Source: an uncultured beta proteobacterium (lineage in GTDB: Bacteria > Pseudomonadota > Gammaproteobacteria > Burkholderiales > Burkholderiaceae_C). Taken from it: a stretch of 40,268 nucleotides of DNA. The stretch lies in NCBI GenBank assembly GCA_903897005.1, contig CAITZZ010000217.1:1-40268 (forward strand). Direction: 5' to 3'. How positions within the stretch are numbered: position 1 is the first letter of the stretch; every line of letters begins with the position of its first letter. Below the pieces are notes generated by a model that saw nothing but the letters and a program-made list of their open reading frames with translations, did not search any database and had not been told where the DNA came from. The position numbers and the translations under genes were made by a program. This document shows, piece by piece, positions 17,319 through 26,394 of this stretch.

Positions 17319-17741
17319 ATGAAAATTCTTCTCGCCGTCGATGGCAGCGTTTACACCAAGAAAATGCTGGCTTACCTGACCACGCATGATGAGCTGTTCA
17401 CCCAGGGCAACGAGTACACGGTGTTCACGGTGCAACCCGAGCTGCCGCCCAGAGCCAAGGCAGCCGTGGGGAAGGAAATTGTCGCCAACTACCATTCGAC
17501 CGAGGCGGAAAAAGTGCTGGCCCCGGTGTCCAAGTTCCTGCTGCGCCATGGCATCGACGCCAAGAGCGGTTGGAAGACCGGGCCGGCTGGCGAGACCATT
17601 GCAAAGCTCGCTGCCAGCGGAAAATTTGACCTGCTGGTGATGGGCTCACATGGTCATGGCACGCTGGTCAACCTGGTGATGGGGTCGGTTGCGACCAAAG
17701 TACTGGCCCACTGCAAGGTACCGGTGCTGCTGGTCCGCTAA
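17319..17741 (+). CDS. universal stress protein, UspA family
   Basis: A 140-residue protein with the N-terminal strand KILLAVDGS and the ATP-binding signature GSHGHGTLVNLVMGSVATKV (G-2x-G-9x-G-S/T) near residues 110-129, so probably an ATP-binding Usp. ATG at 17319 with GAGGAA upstream. TACACT about 30 nt upstream is a candidate -10. It converges with the ArgP-like gene (4-nt overlap) and lies 1.1 kb before the BON/CBS/synthetase operon, whose stress-type domains fit the same regulon. Confidence 0.92.
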   Translation: MKILLAVDGSVYTKKMLAYLTTHDELFTQGNEYTVFTVQPELPPRAKAAVGKEIVANYHSTEAEKVLAPVSKFLLRHGIDAKSGWKTGPAGETIAKLAASGKFDLLVMGSHGHGTLVNLVMGSVATKVLAHCKVPVLLVR

Positions 17742-18673
17742 CGCAGGGCGGTTGACCCGCTGGTGGGTGTGAGCGATAGCGTTGCGGCGCGGGTCAGGGC
17801 TTCGGTCAGCGCGTCCAGCACCGCAGAGTCCAGGTTCCAGCAATGCCAGTACAGGTCCACCGGTAGCGCGTGCCCCGGCGCAATGTCCACCAGACGCCCT
17901 TGCCTGAGGAGTTCACTGACCTGCAACTGCGGCACCACGCTGACACCCCAGCCGTCCAGCACCGCCCTGACCTGCCCCTCCGAACTGGGCACGTACAACT
18001 GGCTCAGGGCGATCTGCTTGAGCTTGAGGGCACGCCCGACGAACTCGGACTGCAGATCGTCCTTGCGGTTGAAGGCGATGAAGGGCAGGCTGCGAAAATT
18101 CTGTGGCGACAAACCGCCCGGGCAATGTTCAGCAGCCCACCCGGTTTCCGCAACGGCGACATAGGACATCGCTCCCAGAGGCACCAGGCGGCAACTGCGC
18201 AATGCCTGTTTGACGGTGGTGACACAGCCCAGCACCTGGCCTTCGCGCAACCATTCGATGGTGAAATCCTGGTCATCGGTGATGATCTCCAGGCCCAGGC
18301 CCTGCTGCGCCAGCCGACCCAGTGCCGGCAAGGCCCAGGTGGCGATGCTGTCGGCGTTGATGGCAATCGAAATACGCTCGGCATTGCGGCTACTGCCTGA
18401 GGCGCCGGGCGTCAGGTCCTTCAGGTCGCGCTCCAGGTCAGCGCGCAGCAAACGCATCTGCATGGCGTGTTTGAGCAGCAAACGCCCGGCCGAGGTCGCC
18501 CGCAAGGGTCTGCTGCGCACGATCAGCACGGTTCCAACTTGAACTTCGAGTGAGCGCAGGCGTTGCGAGACCGCCGATTGGGTGATGGAAAGACGGACCG
18601 CCGCGCGCTCAAAGCCGCCCTCTTCAACGATGGCTGCCAGACACTCCAGCGCATTGGTGTCGAGAGTACTCAT
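17738..18673 (-). CDS. LysR-family regulator, ArgP (IciA)-like
   Basis: A 311-residue regulator starting MSTLDTNALECLAAIVEEGG. The helix-turn-helix region (FERAAVRLSITQSAVSQRLRSLE) and following residues resemble ArgP, which senses lysine/arginine and usually controls a LysE-type exporter. No LysE gene is next to it, so the target is uncertain. The ATG at 18673 is chosen over an upstream in-frame start at 18703, since ArgP homology begins there. It is divergent from the BON operon and shares a 150-bp intergenic region with it. Confidence 0.87.
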   Translation of the reverse strand: MSTLDTNALECLAAIVEEGGFERAAVRLSITQSAVSQRLRSLEVQVGTVLIVRSRPLRATSAGRLLLKHAMQMRLLRADLERDLKDLTPGASGSSRNAERISIAINADSIATWALPALGRLAQQGLGLEIITDDQDFTIEWLREGQVLGCVTTVKQALRSCRLVPLGAMSYVAVAETGWAAEHCPGGLSPQNFRSLPFIAFNRKDDLQSEFVGRALKLKQIALSQLYVPSSEGQVRAVLDGWGVSVVPQLQVSELLRQGRLVDIAPGHALPVDLYWHCWNLDSAVLDALTEALTRAATLSLTPTSGSTALR

Positions 18674-18738
18674 ACAAGAATTATGGCGCGGCGTGACCGG
18701 CACGGCGCGGCAAGTCTGTGCACTGCCCCTTCGATGAC

Positions 18739-18779
18739 TTGATTTTTCGCAACACAGCGGCCGCCTACGCGACTATTCT
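18739..18779 (+). promoter_or_regulatory. FNR/Anr-like activator site with a -10 box upstream of the BON-PDH operon
   Basis: TTGAT-N4-CGCAA at 18739-18752 matches the FNR/Anr consensus (TTGAT-N4-ATCAA) at 8 of 10 positions. A TATTCT hexamer at 18774-18779 would place transcription start near 18786. The site centre (18745.5) is then at about -41, the classic class II activator position. No -35 element is visible, as expected for an activator-dependent promoter. The right half-site is imperfect, so the call needs testing. Confidence 0.45.
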
Positions 18780-18823
18780 GAAACCCTATTTCTGGTGCTG
18801 TGTGGTTCATCTTTGGAGCAGAC

Positions 18824-19477
18824 ATGAAGACCGATTCAGATCTAAAACACGACATTCTGACCGAGCTGGCCTGGGATCCTGTCGTTCCGGAGGCCAAAGT
18901 CGGAGTCGCCGTCAGCGACGGCGTGGTGACGCTAAGCGGGCACCTCGACACTTACGCGGAAAAGATCGCCACGCAGCGCGCGGTCGAGCGGGTGTCGGGC
19001 GTACAGGCCATCGCGCTGGAGATTGACGTGGTGCCGCAGGGTGTCCACAAACGCAGCGACACCGAGATTGCGATGGCGGCCGAGCAGGCGCTGGGCTGGA
19101 ACACCTCGGTGCCCAAGGACCGGGTCAAGGTGGCGGTGGAAAAAGGTTGGGTGACGCTGAGCGGCGAACTCGACTGGAACTTTCAAAGGGGCGCGGTCGA
19201 ACGCATGATTCGCCCGCTGAAGGGCGTGCTGGGTATTACCGACAACATCACGCTGAAGTCGCTTCCGATTCCTGCCAACCTGTCGGCGCGGATCCAGGAT
19301 GCACTGACTCGCCAGGCCTCGCGTGAGGCCAGACGCATCGAGATTGCCGTCGATGGCAGCGTCGTGACGTTGCGCGGACATGTCCACTCGTGGGCCGAGC
19401 GCAACGCGGCTGAAGGCGCGACCTGGTCCGCCCCCGGTGTCAGCCGGGTCGACAATCAGTTGACCGTCCAGGCCTAG
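18824..19477 (+). CDS. triple BON-domain protein
   Basis: A 217-residue protein with three consecutive BON modules at roughly residues 5-70, 80-150 and 152-217. Each carries the hallmark VxVxxGxVTLxG (VAVSDGVVTLSGHL, VAVEKGWVTLSGEL, IAVDGSVVTLRGHV). BON domains occur in OsmY and in secretin- or channel-associated proteins and are thought to bind phospholipid. No signal peptide is visible, so it is probably cytoplasmic. ATG 18824 has GGAG 5 nt upstream; a GTG at 18800 in frame lacks one. It is first in the operon, 8 nt before the CBS gene. Confidence 0.88.
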   Translation: MKTDSDLKHDILTELAWDPVVPEAKVGVAVSDGVVTLSGHLDTYAEKIATQRAVERVSGVQAIALEIDVVPQGVHKRSDTEIAMAAEQALGWNTSVPKDRVKVAVEKGWVTLSGELDWNFQRGAVERMIRPLKGVLGITDNITLKSLPIPANLSARIQDALTRQASREARRIEIAVDGSVVTLRGHVHSWAERNAAEGATWSAPGVSRVDNQLTVQA

Positions 19478-19485
19478 GACCAGCG

Positions 19486-19938
19486 ATGGCAACCCGGCTG
19501 CAGGACTTCGCAGTCTCAACAGTCGCCGTGGTCGAGCCAGAAACCACTGCACTGGTGGTGTCCAAGCTGATGCGCCGGCATCACATCGGCGCGCTGGTCG
19601 TCGTCGAGGCCGGCGGCAAGAACCGTCCGGTGGGCATCGTGACCGACCGCGATCTGGTGCTTGAACTGATGAGCCAGGGCCTGGACCCCGAAGTCTTCAC
19701 CGCCGGCGACATCATGTCGGTCGATCTGGTTCTGGCGCACCCCGACATGGACGCGATGGAGGCGCTGCGACTGATGAAGACCCATCGGCTGCGCCGTCTG
19801 GTCATCGCCGACGAGAGCGGCGGCCTGACCGGCATCGTCACGATGGAAGATCTGCTGCTACTGCTGACACGCGAGCTTGCCGATCTGACCCTGGGCGTCG
19901 CTGGCGCCAGGGATCGGGAAGTCACCGAGCGGGCCTGA
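19486..19938 (+). CDS. CBS-domain pair protein
   Basis: A 150-residue protein made almost entirely of two CBS motifs (Bateman module): residues about 8-65 (VGIVTDRDLVLEL) and 74-135 (TGIVTMEDLLLLL). Such modules bind adenosine nucleotides or NAD(H) and act as energy sensors, here without an attached catalytic domain. ATG with AGGA 6 nt upstream. It sits between the BON protein and the acyl-CoA synthetase, so a role in sensing energy state for the following enzymes is a reasonable inference. Confidence 0.9.
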   Translation: MATRLQDFAVSTVAVVEPETTALVVSKLMRRHHIGALVVVEAGGKNRPVGIVTDRDLVLELMSQGLDPEVFTAGDIMSVDLVLAHPDMDAMEALRLMKTHRLRRLVIADESGGLTGIVTMEDLLLLLTRELADLTLGVAGARDREVTERA

Positions 19939-19977
19939 CGGACCACCCGGCCTCGGATTGCAAGCAGCAAGACGCCC

Positions 19978-21752
<1,775 letters not shown>

Positions 21753-21756
<4 letters not shown>

Positions 21757-22865
21757 ACGCAGCAGCCACACCGAGGAGCGTGGGGGCGGGTTTCGCCGCC
21801 GGGCCGCCCCAAGGCGAAACAGCCCCCTCGGGGGGCAGCGCAGCACACGAAGTGGCAAGCGTGGGGGCCGTGGACAAGACGTTGGCGCTGGGCTTGCTGT
21901 CCGACATGCTGCGCATCCGTCGCATGGAAGAAAAGGCGGCCGAACTCTATGGCCAGCAAAAGATTCGCGGCTTCCTTCATCTGTACATCGGCGAGGAGGC
22001 GGTGGCGGCCGGCGCGGTGCGCGCACTGCAGGCACAAGACAACGTGGTCGCAACCTACCGCGAGCACGGCCACGCACTGCTCAGGGGGCTTGGGATGGAT
22101 GTGATCATGGCCGAGATGTACGGCAAGCAGCAGGGTTGCTCGCGCGGCCGCGGCGGCTCAATGCATCTGTTTGACCGCCAGCGCCGCTTCTTTGGCGGGC
22201 AGGCGATCGTCGGCGCCGGCCTGCCGCTCGCCGCCGGTCTGGCGCTGGCCGACCGGATGCAGGGACGCGAGGCGCTGACCGCCTGCTTCTTCGGCGAGGG
22301 CGCTGTCGCCGAAGGCGCGTTTCATGAGGCCATGAATCTGGCGGTGCTATGGCATTTGCCTGTGCTCTTTTGCTGTGAAAACAACCTGTACGCGATGGGC
22401 ACAGCGCTGGCGCGCTCCGAATCGCAGACCGAGTTGTGCGTGAAGGCCGCTTCCTATGGCATGGCCACGCGCAAGGTCGACGGCATGGATGTGGTGGCGG
22501 TTCATCAAGCCGTGCAGCAGGCAACGCAGCAGGTGCGCAGCGACGGCCCGATGTTTCTGGAACTGGCGACCTACCGCTTTCGCGCCCACTCAATGTTCGA
22601 CCCCGAGTTGTACCGCGACAAGAGCGAGATCGAGGCCTGGAAAACGCGCGGACCGATCCACACCTTCAGCGCACGCCTGAAGGCGCAGGGCACGCTGACC
22701 GAGCAGGAATTCCTCGCGCTCGACAGCGCGGCCCAGGCCGAAGTCGACGCCGCCGTCGCCTTTGCCGAGGCCGGCAGTTGGGAGCCGCTCGAGGATCTGC
22801 TGCGCGACGTGACCACGCCAACGCCTGAAGCGCAGTCTTGCGCCACCGGCCGGGGGGTGAGCTAG
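21753..22865 (+). CDS. 2-oxoacid (pyruvate/acetoin-type) dehydrogenase E1 component, alpha subunit
   Basis: A 370-residue thiamine-diphosphate subunit. From about residue 48 ([19 protein letters not shown]) it follows the PDH E1-alpha/AcoA family, including [14 protein letters not shown], the phosphorylation-loop region GGSMHLF, and the ThDP motif [15 protein letters not shown] ending in NN. ATG 21753 overlaps the synthetase stop and has GGAGAG upstream. Residues 9-39 are not family sequence: they are encoded by an interspersed DNA repeat, giving a Gly/Ala/Pro-rich extension. Initiation at a GTG near 21852 or 21870 would avoid the repeat. It decarboxylates a 2-oxoacid and passes the acyl group to E2; pyruvate is the most likely substrate but not proven. 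Confidence 0.9.
21777..21868 (+). repeat. GC-rich interspersed repeat inserted in frame in the E1-alpha gene
   Basis: The element is bounded by 11-bp direct repeats AGCGTGGGGGC at 21777-21787 and 21858-21868, exactly 81 bp apart (27 codons). Inside are two inverted repeats: GTTTCGCC/GGCGAAAC (21790-21797, 21813-21820) and GCCCCC/GGGGGC (21822-21827, 21831-21836). From memory, repeats of this kind are frequent between genes in Comamonadaceae. Here the 81-bp unit keeps the reading frame. Confidence 0.7.
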
Positions 22866-23854
22866 TGGGCCGGCAGATCAGCTACCGCGAGGCCATGCGC
22901 GAAGCCCTGCGTGAGGCAATGAAGAACGATTCCCGGGTCTTCCTGATGGGCGAGGATGTCGGTCGCTACGGCGGCACCTACGCTGTGTCCAAGGGTCTGC
23001 TCGATGAATTCGGGCCCGAGCGCATCCGCGATACGCCCTTGTCCGAACTCGGCTTTGTCGGCGCCGGCATTGGCGCTGCACTCGGCGGCATGCGCCCGAT
23101 CGTGGAAGTGATGACGGTCAACTTCAGCCTGCTGGCGCTGGATCCGATCGTCAACACTGCGGCCATGCTGCGCCACATGTCGGGCGGGCAGTTTTCGGTG
23201 CCGCTGGTGATCCGCATGGCAACCGGTGCCGGACGCCAGGTGGCGGCGCAGCATTCGAACAGCTTCGAGGGCTGGTACGCCCATGTGCCGGGCCTGCGCG
23301 TGCTGAGCCCGGCCACGGTGCAAGACGCGCGCTTCATGCTGGCGCCGGCGCTGGCCGACCCGGACCCCGTGCTGATTTTCGAGCACGCGCAGCTTTACAA
23401 CATGGAGCAGGAACTGCCCGATGACGCTGCGCTCGAGGTCGACATCTGCAGCGCCCGCGTGCGTCGCCCCGGCAGCGACGTCAGCCTGATCACGCACGGC
23501 GGATCCTTGCCCAAGACAATGCAGGCCGCCGAAGCCCTGGCCGGCATCGGGATTTCGGCCGAGGTGATCGACCTGCGGGTGCTGCGCCCGCTCGACGACG
23601 CCACATTGATGGCCTCGGTCCGCAAGTGCCGCCGCGCGCTCGTGGTCGACGAGGCCTGGCGCTCGGGCAGCCTGGCCGGCGAAGTGCTGGCGCGTATCGC
23701 CGAGCAGGCCTTCTTTGATCTGGACGCACCGTTGGCGCGGGTTTGCAGCGAGGAGGTTCCGATTCCCTATGCGCGCCACATGGAAGAGGCAGCATTGCCG
23801 CAGTCGGCCAAGATCGTGGCAGCGGTGCAGGCGCTGATGGGACGCTCGCCGTGA
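22865..23854 (+). CDS. 2-oxoacid dehydrogenase E1 component, beta subunit
   Basis: A 329-residue transketolase-like subunit. It starts with GTG at 22865, which overlaps the E1-alpha stop by one base (TAGTG) behind a GGGGGTG SD. Homology begins at once ([15 protein letters not shown]). [18 protein letters not shown] binds ThDP, and the C-terminal domain contains [15 protein letters not shown] and [13 protein letters not shown]. With E1-alpha it forms the alpha2beta2 decarboxylase. The gene overlaps the E2 start by 4 nt. Confidence 0.93.
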   Translation: MGRQISYREAMREALREAMKNDSRVFLMGEDVGRYGGTYAVSKGLLDEFGPERIRDTPLSELGFVGAGIGAALGGMRPIVEVMTVNFSLLALDPIVNTAAMLRHMSGGQFSVPLVIRMATGAGRQVAAQHSNSFEGWYAHVPGLRVLSPATVQDARFMLAPALADPDPVLIFEHAQLYNMEQELPDDAALEVDICSARVRRPGSDVSLITHGGSLPKTMQAAEALAGIGISAEVIDLRVLRPLDDATLMASVRKCRRALVVDEAWRSGSLAGEVLARIAEQAFFDLDAPLARVCSEEVPIPYARHMEEAALPQSAKIVAAVQALMGRSP

Positions 23855-25020
23855 TCGATTTCAAGCTGCCGTCGCTCGGCGCCGACATGGACGAAGGCAC
23901 GCTCTTGCGCTGGCAGGTGAAGCCCGGTGACAGCGTCAAACGCGGTCAGGTGGTGGCCGTGGTCGACACCTCCAAGGCCGCTGTTGACGTTGAAATCTGG
24001 CACGATGGCACGGTCTGTGAATTGAAAGTGGCGCCGGGGGAGAAGGTTCCGGTTGGCACGGTACTGGCCACCTTGCGTGAGCCCGGCGAGGCCGTTGCAG
24101 CCCGGCCGGTTCCCGAGCCGGCGCCATCTGCCAGCGCGGCACGACAGCCGGTCTCGCCCTCGGCGCGCCAGCGGGCCAGGGAACTCGGCATCGATCCGGG
24201 CACGGTGCAGGGTACCGGTGCGCGGGGCTCGGTGACACTGGCTGATATCGAGGCGACGGCGCAGTCGCTGCCGGCGGCCAGCGCCGTTGCGCCAGCAACA
24301 GCCATGGATCGCCAACGCGAGATGCGCCGCGCCATCGCGGCTGCCATGAGCCGCTCCAAACGCGAAATTCCGCATTACTACCTGAGCCAGACCATTTCGA
24401 TGAGGCTGGCACTGGCCTGGCTGCAGGAGCGCAACATGGGTCTGGCGCTGACCGACCGCATTCTGCCCGCTGCGCTGCTGCTCAAGGCGGCCGCGCTGGC
24501 GCTGCGGGTCACGCCTGAGCTCAACGGCTTCTTTCGCGACGGCAGCTTCGAGCCGGCCAGCAGCGTCCATGCCGGCGTGGCAATCTCGCTGCGCGGCGGG
24601 GGGCTGGTGGCGCCAGCGATCCATGCGGTCGAAACCCTGTCACTGCCGCAGCTGATGGGCGCGCTCAGCGATCTGGTGCGCCGCGCCCGCGCCGGATCGC
24701 TGCGCAGCTCTGAAATGTCGGATCCAACCGTCACCGTCACCAACCTGGGCGACCAGGGTGCCGAAGCGGTCTTCGGTGTCATCTACCCACCACAGGTTGC
24801 CCTGATCGGCTTCGGCAGCCTGGCTCTGCGCCCCTGGGTGCAGGATGGCGAGTTGCGCGCCCTGCCGCTGGTCACAGCCTCGCTGGCGGCGGACCACCGA
24901 GTTTCAGACGGACACCAGGGCGCCCGGTTTCTGGTCGAACTGGCCGAACGCCTGCAACAGCCGCAGACGCTGGCCGATGCTTGCACTGCGCCAGATGGCA
25001 AGCCGGAGCAGACTCCATGA
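23851..25020 (+). CDS. dihydrolipoamide acyltransferase, E2 component
   Basis: A 389-residue E2 starting at GTG 23851, which overlaps the E1-beta stop (GTGA). A longer frame upstream has no homology. Domains: one lipoyl domain at 1-80 with lipoyl-Lys42 in [14 protein letters not shown]; a Pro/Ala linker; a peripheral-subunit-binding domain at about 101-134 ([14 protein letters not shown]); and an acyltransferase domain to the end with catalytic His349 and Asp353 in DHRVSDG. It takes the acyl group from E1 to CoA. No E3 (lipoamide dehydrogenase) gene is in the operon, so E3 must come from elsewhere. Substrate specificity cannot be told between acetyl, acetoin-derived and branched acyl. Confidence 0.92.
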   Translation: MIDFKLPSLGADMDEGTLLRWQVKPGDSVKRGQVVAVVDTSKAAVDVEIWHDGTVCELKVAPGEKVPVGTVLATLREPGEAVAARPVPEPAPSASAARQPVSPSARQRARELGIDPGTVQGTGARGSVTLADIEATAQSLPAASAVAPATAMDRQREMRRAIAAAMSRSKREIPHYYLSQTISMRLALAWLQERNMGLALTDRILPAALLLKAAALALRVTPELNGFFRDGSFEPASSVHAGVAISLRGGGLVAPAIHAVETLSLPQLMGALSDLVRRARAGSLRSSEMSDPTVTVTNLGDQGAEAVFGVIYPPQVALIGFGSLALRPWVQDGELRALPLVTASLAADHRVSDGHQGARFLVELAERLQQPQTLADACTAPDGKPEQTP

Positions 25021-25268
25021 AACCAGACCGGCCGGCGCTGCTGAAAGAGATCGTGACGCTGTTGCAGTCGGTAGCGCCGGAACTGGAGGCCGACACGCTG
25101 CTGGCGCAGCGACCACTGCGCCAGCAGCTGGATCTCGATTCGATGGACTGGCTCAATTTTCTGATCAGCCTGCATCAACGCTTCGCTGTCGATATTGCAG
25201 AGTCGGACTACGCTCAACTGATTTCCCTCGACGATGTGGCTGACTACCTTCTGGCAAGGCTGACGTGA
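25017..25268 (+). CDS. free-standing acyl carrier protein
   Basis: An 83-residue acidic helical protein with the phosphopantetheine attachment motif LDLDSMDWLNF, Ser42 being the attachment site. Its ATG overlaps the E2 stop (ATGA at 25017-25020), so it is translationally coupled to the dehydrogenase complex. It differs from housekeeping AcpP (LGADSLD) and belongs with specialised ACPs. No ketosynthase or ligase dedicated to it is nearby except the AcsA-type synthetase. Why a 2-oxoacid dehydrogenase operon should end in an ACP is not explained by known pathways that I can name. Confidence 0.85.
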   Translation: MKPDRPALLKEIVTLLQSVAPELEADTLLAQRPLRQQLDLDSMDWLNFLISLHQRFAVDIAESDYAQLISLDDVADYLLARLT

Positions 25269-25310
25269 GCTGACCCGACAATAGGCGCTACCGGCTTCGC
25301 CAAGGGAGAG

Positions 25311-26303
25311 TCACGATGAACAAGAAGATTCGATATTTGCCGGACCAGATTGCAGCGCTGGAAGACGATCTGCGCGCGAAACCGAGTGGGCACGCAGCAG
25401 GCAATCCTGGAACGCCCGGGCGGCCCGGGAAGGCTGGGGCGAGCGCCGCACGATGCTGAAAAAGCTGCATTCGTAATGAAACAAATCGGCCTTGACCGCT
25501 CGCATCTGGCCGCTTTCAACAAACGCTTTGGCGTAATGGTCAGGTAGAAAGCCGAGGTACTCACCCGAGAGAATCAGCGTGGCGATGGATTCCTGGTCAT
25601 AGCCAGTGGCTTTGCGCGACAGGCGTCGCTGCTGGCTGATCTCCATATTGGGCGAGTGGTAGCCCAGTCCGGCAAAGTGGTGCTCACGCAAGTCATCCCA
25701 GCTCATATTCAGCGGATCGGCCCCGAACAGCGTGTGCTGTGCACCGCAGTACAACTGCATGGTTTCGTCAAACAGTTCATCGTAGTTCAAGCTGTCGGAA
25801 TTGCGATGGCCCGGAATCACGCCGACCTGAAACTGGCCATCGATCACGCCGCGCTCGATCGCGTTCAACGGCGCCACATACAGGTGCAGATTCACCTCGG
25901 GTGCCAACTCGGAAAAAAGCGCTATCGCCGCGCCGAGCCGGGCTTGCGGGTTGCTGGCCGTCTTGTCAAAGACGGCAATATTGAGCTGCCCGCCCATGCG
26001 GCGGTGGATTTCGTCGACGCTGGCGCGAAAGGCGTCGGCACCGGCCAGCAGACGCAGGGTCTCGGTATAGATCTGCTGACCTTCGGCTGTCAAGGCGAAT
26101 CCCGCGCGTCCGCGCCGGCAAAGGGTCAAGCCAAGCCGGGTTTCGAGGTCCTTGATGTGGCGACTGACAGTGGAGCTGCCGATATTGAGTTCCAACTCCG
26201 CCGCCGCCATGCCGCCGCACTCGACCACGCTCTTGAACACGCGCAGCAGGCGGATGTCCATGTCACTAAGCTGACCCAAGGCTGAGCCACTTTTTACTTT
26301 CAT
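25311..26303 (-). CDS. LysR-family regulator, probable regulator of beta-alanine catabolism
   Basis: A 330-residue regulator with a helix-turn-helix near residues 17-75 (IRLLRVFKSVVECGGMAAAELELNIGSSTVSRHIKDLE) and an effector domain. The last ~24 residues (after LLRAH) extend past the usual family end and overlap a possible small ORF on the plus strand. The start may be ATG 26303 or ATG 26261; the latter lies just before the conserved region. It is divergent from the aminotransferase gene across a 91-bp region with a strong promoter, so control of that gene and of mmsA is a straightforward inference. Confidence 0.87.
   Translation of the reverse strand: MKVKSGSALGQLSDMDIRLLRVFKSVVECGGMAAAELELNIGSSTVSRHIKDLETRLGLTLCRRGRAGFALTAEGQQIYTETLRLLAGADAFRASVDEIHRRMGGQLNIAVFDKTASNPQARLGAAIALFSELAPEVNLHLYVAPLNAIERGVIDGQFQVGVIPGHRNSDSLNYDELFDETMQLYCGAQHTLFGADPLNMSWDDLREHHFAGLGYHSPNMEISQQRRLSRKATGYDQESIATLILSGEYLGFLPDHYAKAFVESGQMRAVKADLFHYECSFFSIVRRSPQPSRAARAFQDCLLRAHSVSRADRLPALQSGPANIESSCSS
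25316..25459 (+). CDS. possible small or truncated ORF after the ACP gene
   Basis: A 47-codon frame starts with ATG at 25316 behind a strong SD (AAGGGAGA, about 7 nt away), 47 nt after the ACP stop and in the same direction. It begins MNKKIRYLPDQIAALEDDLR, protein-like and helix-forming, then turns into a Gly/Pro-rich run where it enters the antisense of the conserved LysR C-terminus. It may be the start of a gene whose remainder was lost. It overlaps the 3' end of the LysR gene on the other strand. No family is recognised. Confidence 0.35.
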   Translation: MNKKIRYLPDQIAALEDDLRAKPSGHAAGNPGTPGRPGKAGASAARC

Positions 26304-26306
26304 AGA

Positions 26307-26334
26307 TTGACAACTAAAGATTGATACTTATACA
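26307..26334 (+). promoter_or_regulatory. sigma70-like promoter of the aminotransferase-mmsA genes
   Basis: A consensus -35 TTGACA at 26307-26312 is followed after 16 nt by TATACA at 26329-26334 (5 of 6 -10 consensus). Transcription would start near 26341, about 54 nt before the aminotransferase ATG. The -35 lies only 4 bp from the divergent lysR start codon, so activity and LysR expression may be coupled. Confidence 0.65.
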
Positions 26335-26394
26335 TTTACAAGAGTAACAGAGTTCTTGAGAATCGCCCGATCCCAACCTCAAACCGGAGCCAAA

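Noticed and set aside
18674-18823. A sigma54 promoter (GGCAC-type element) before the BON gene
   Set aside because: GGCACGG near 18700 lacks the required TTGC element at the right spacing. The FNR-like site with a -10 box explains the region better.
23743-23850. Upstream extension of the E2 frame
   Set aside because: It is out-of-frame E1-beta coding sequence. The lipoyl domain starts directly at the GTG 23851 that overlaps the E1-beta stop.
25377-25476. A -1 frameshifted continuation of the small ORF at 25316 ending MLKKLHS
   Set aside because: This stretch is the antisense of the conserved LysR C-terminus (SPQPSRAARAFQDCLLRAH), so the protein-like look is explained by the LysR gene and a frameshifted plus-strand gene is not needed.
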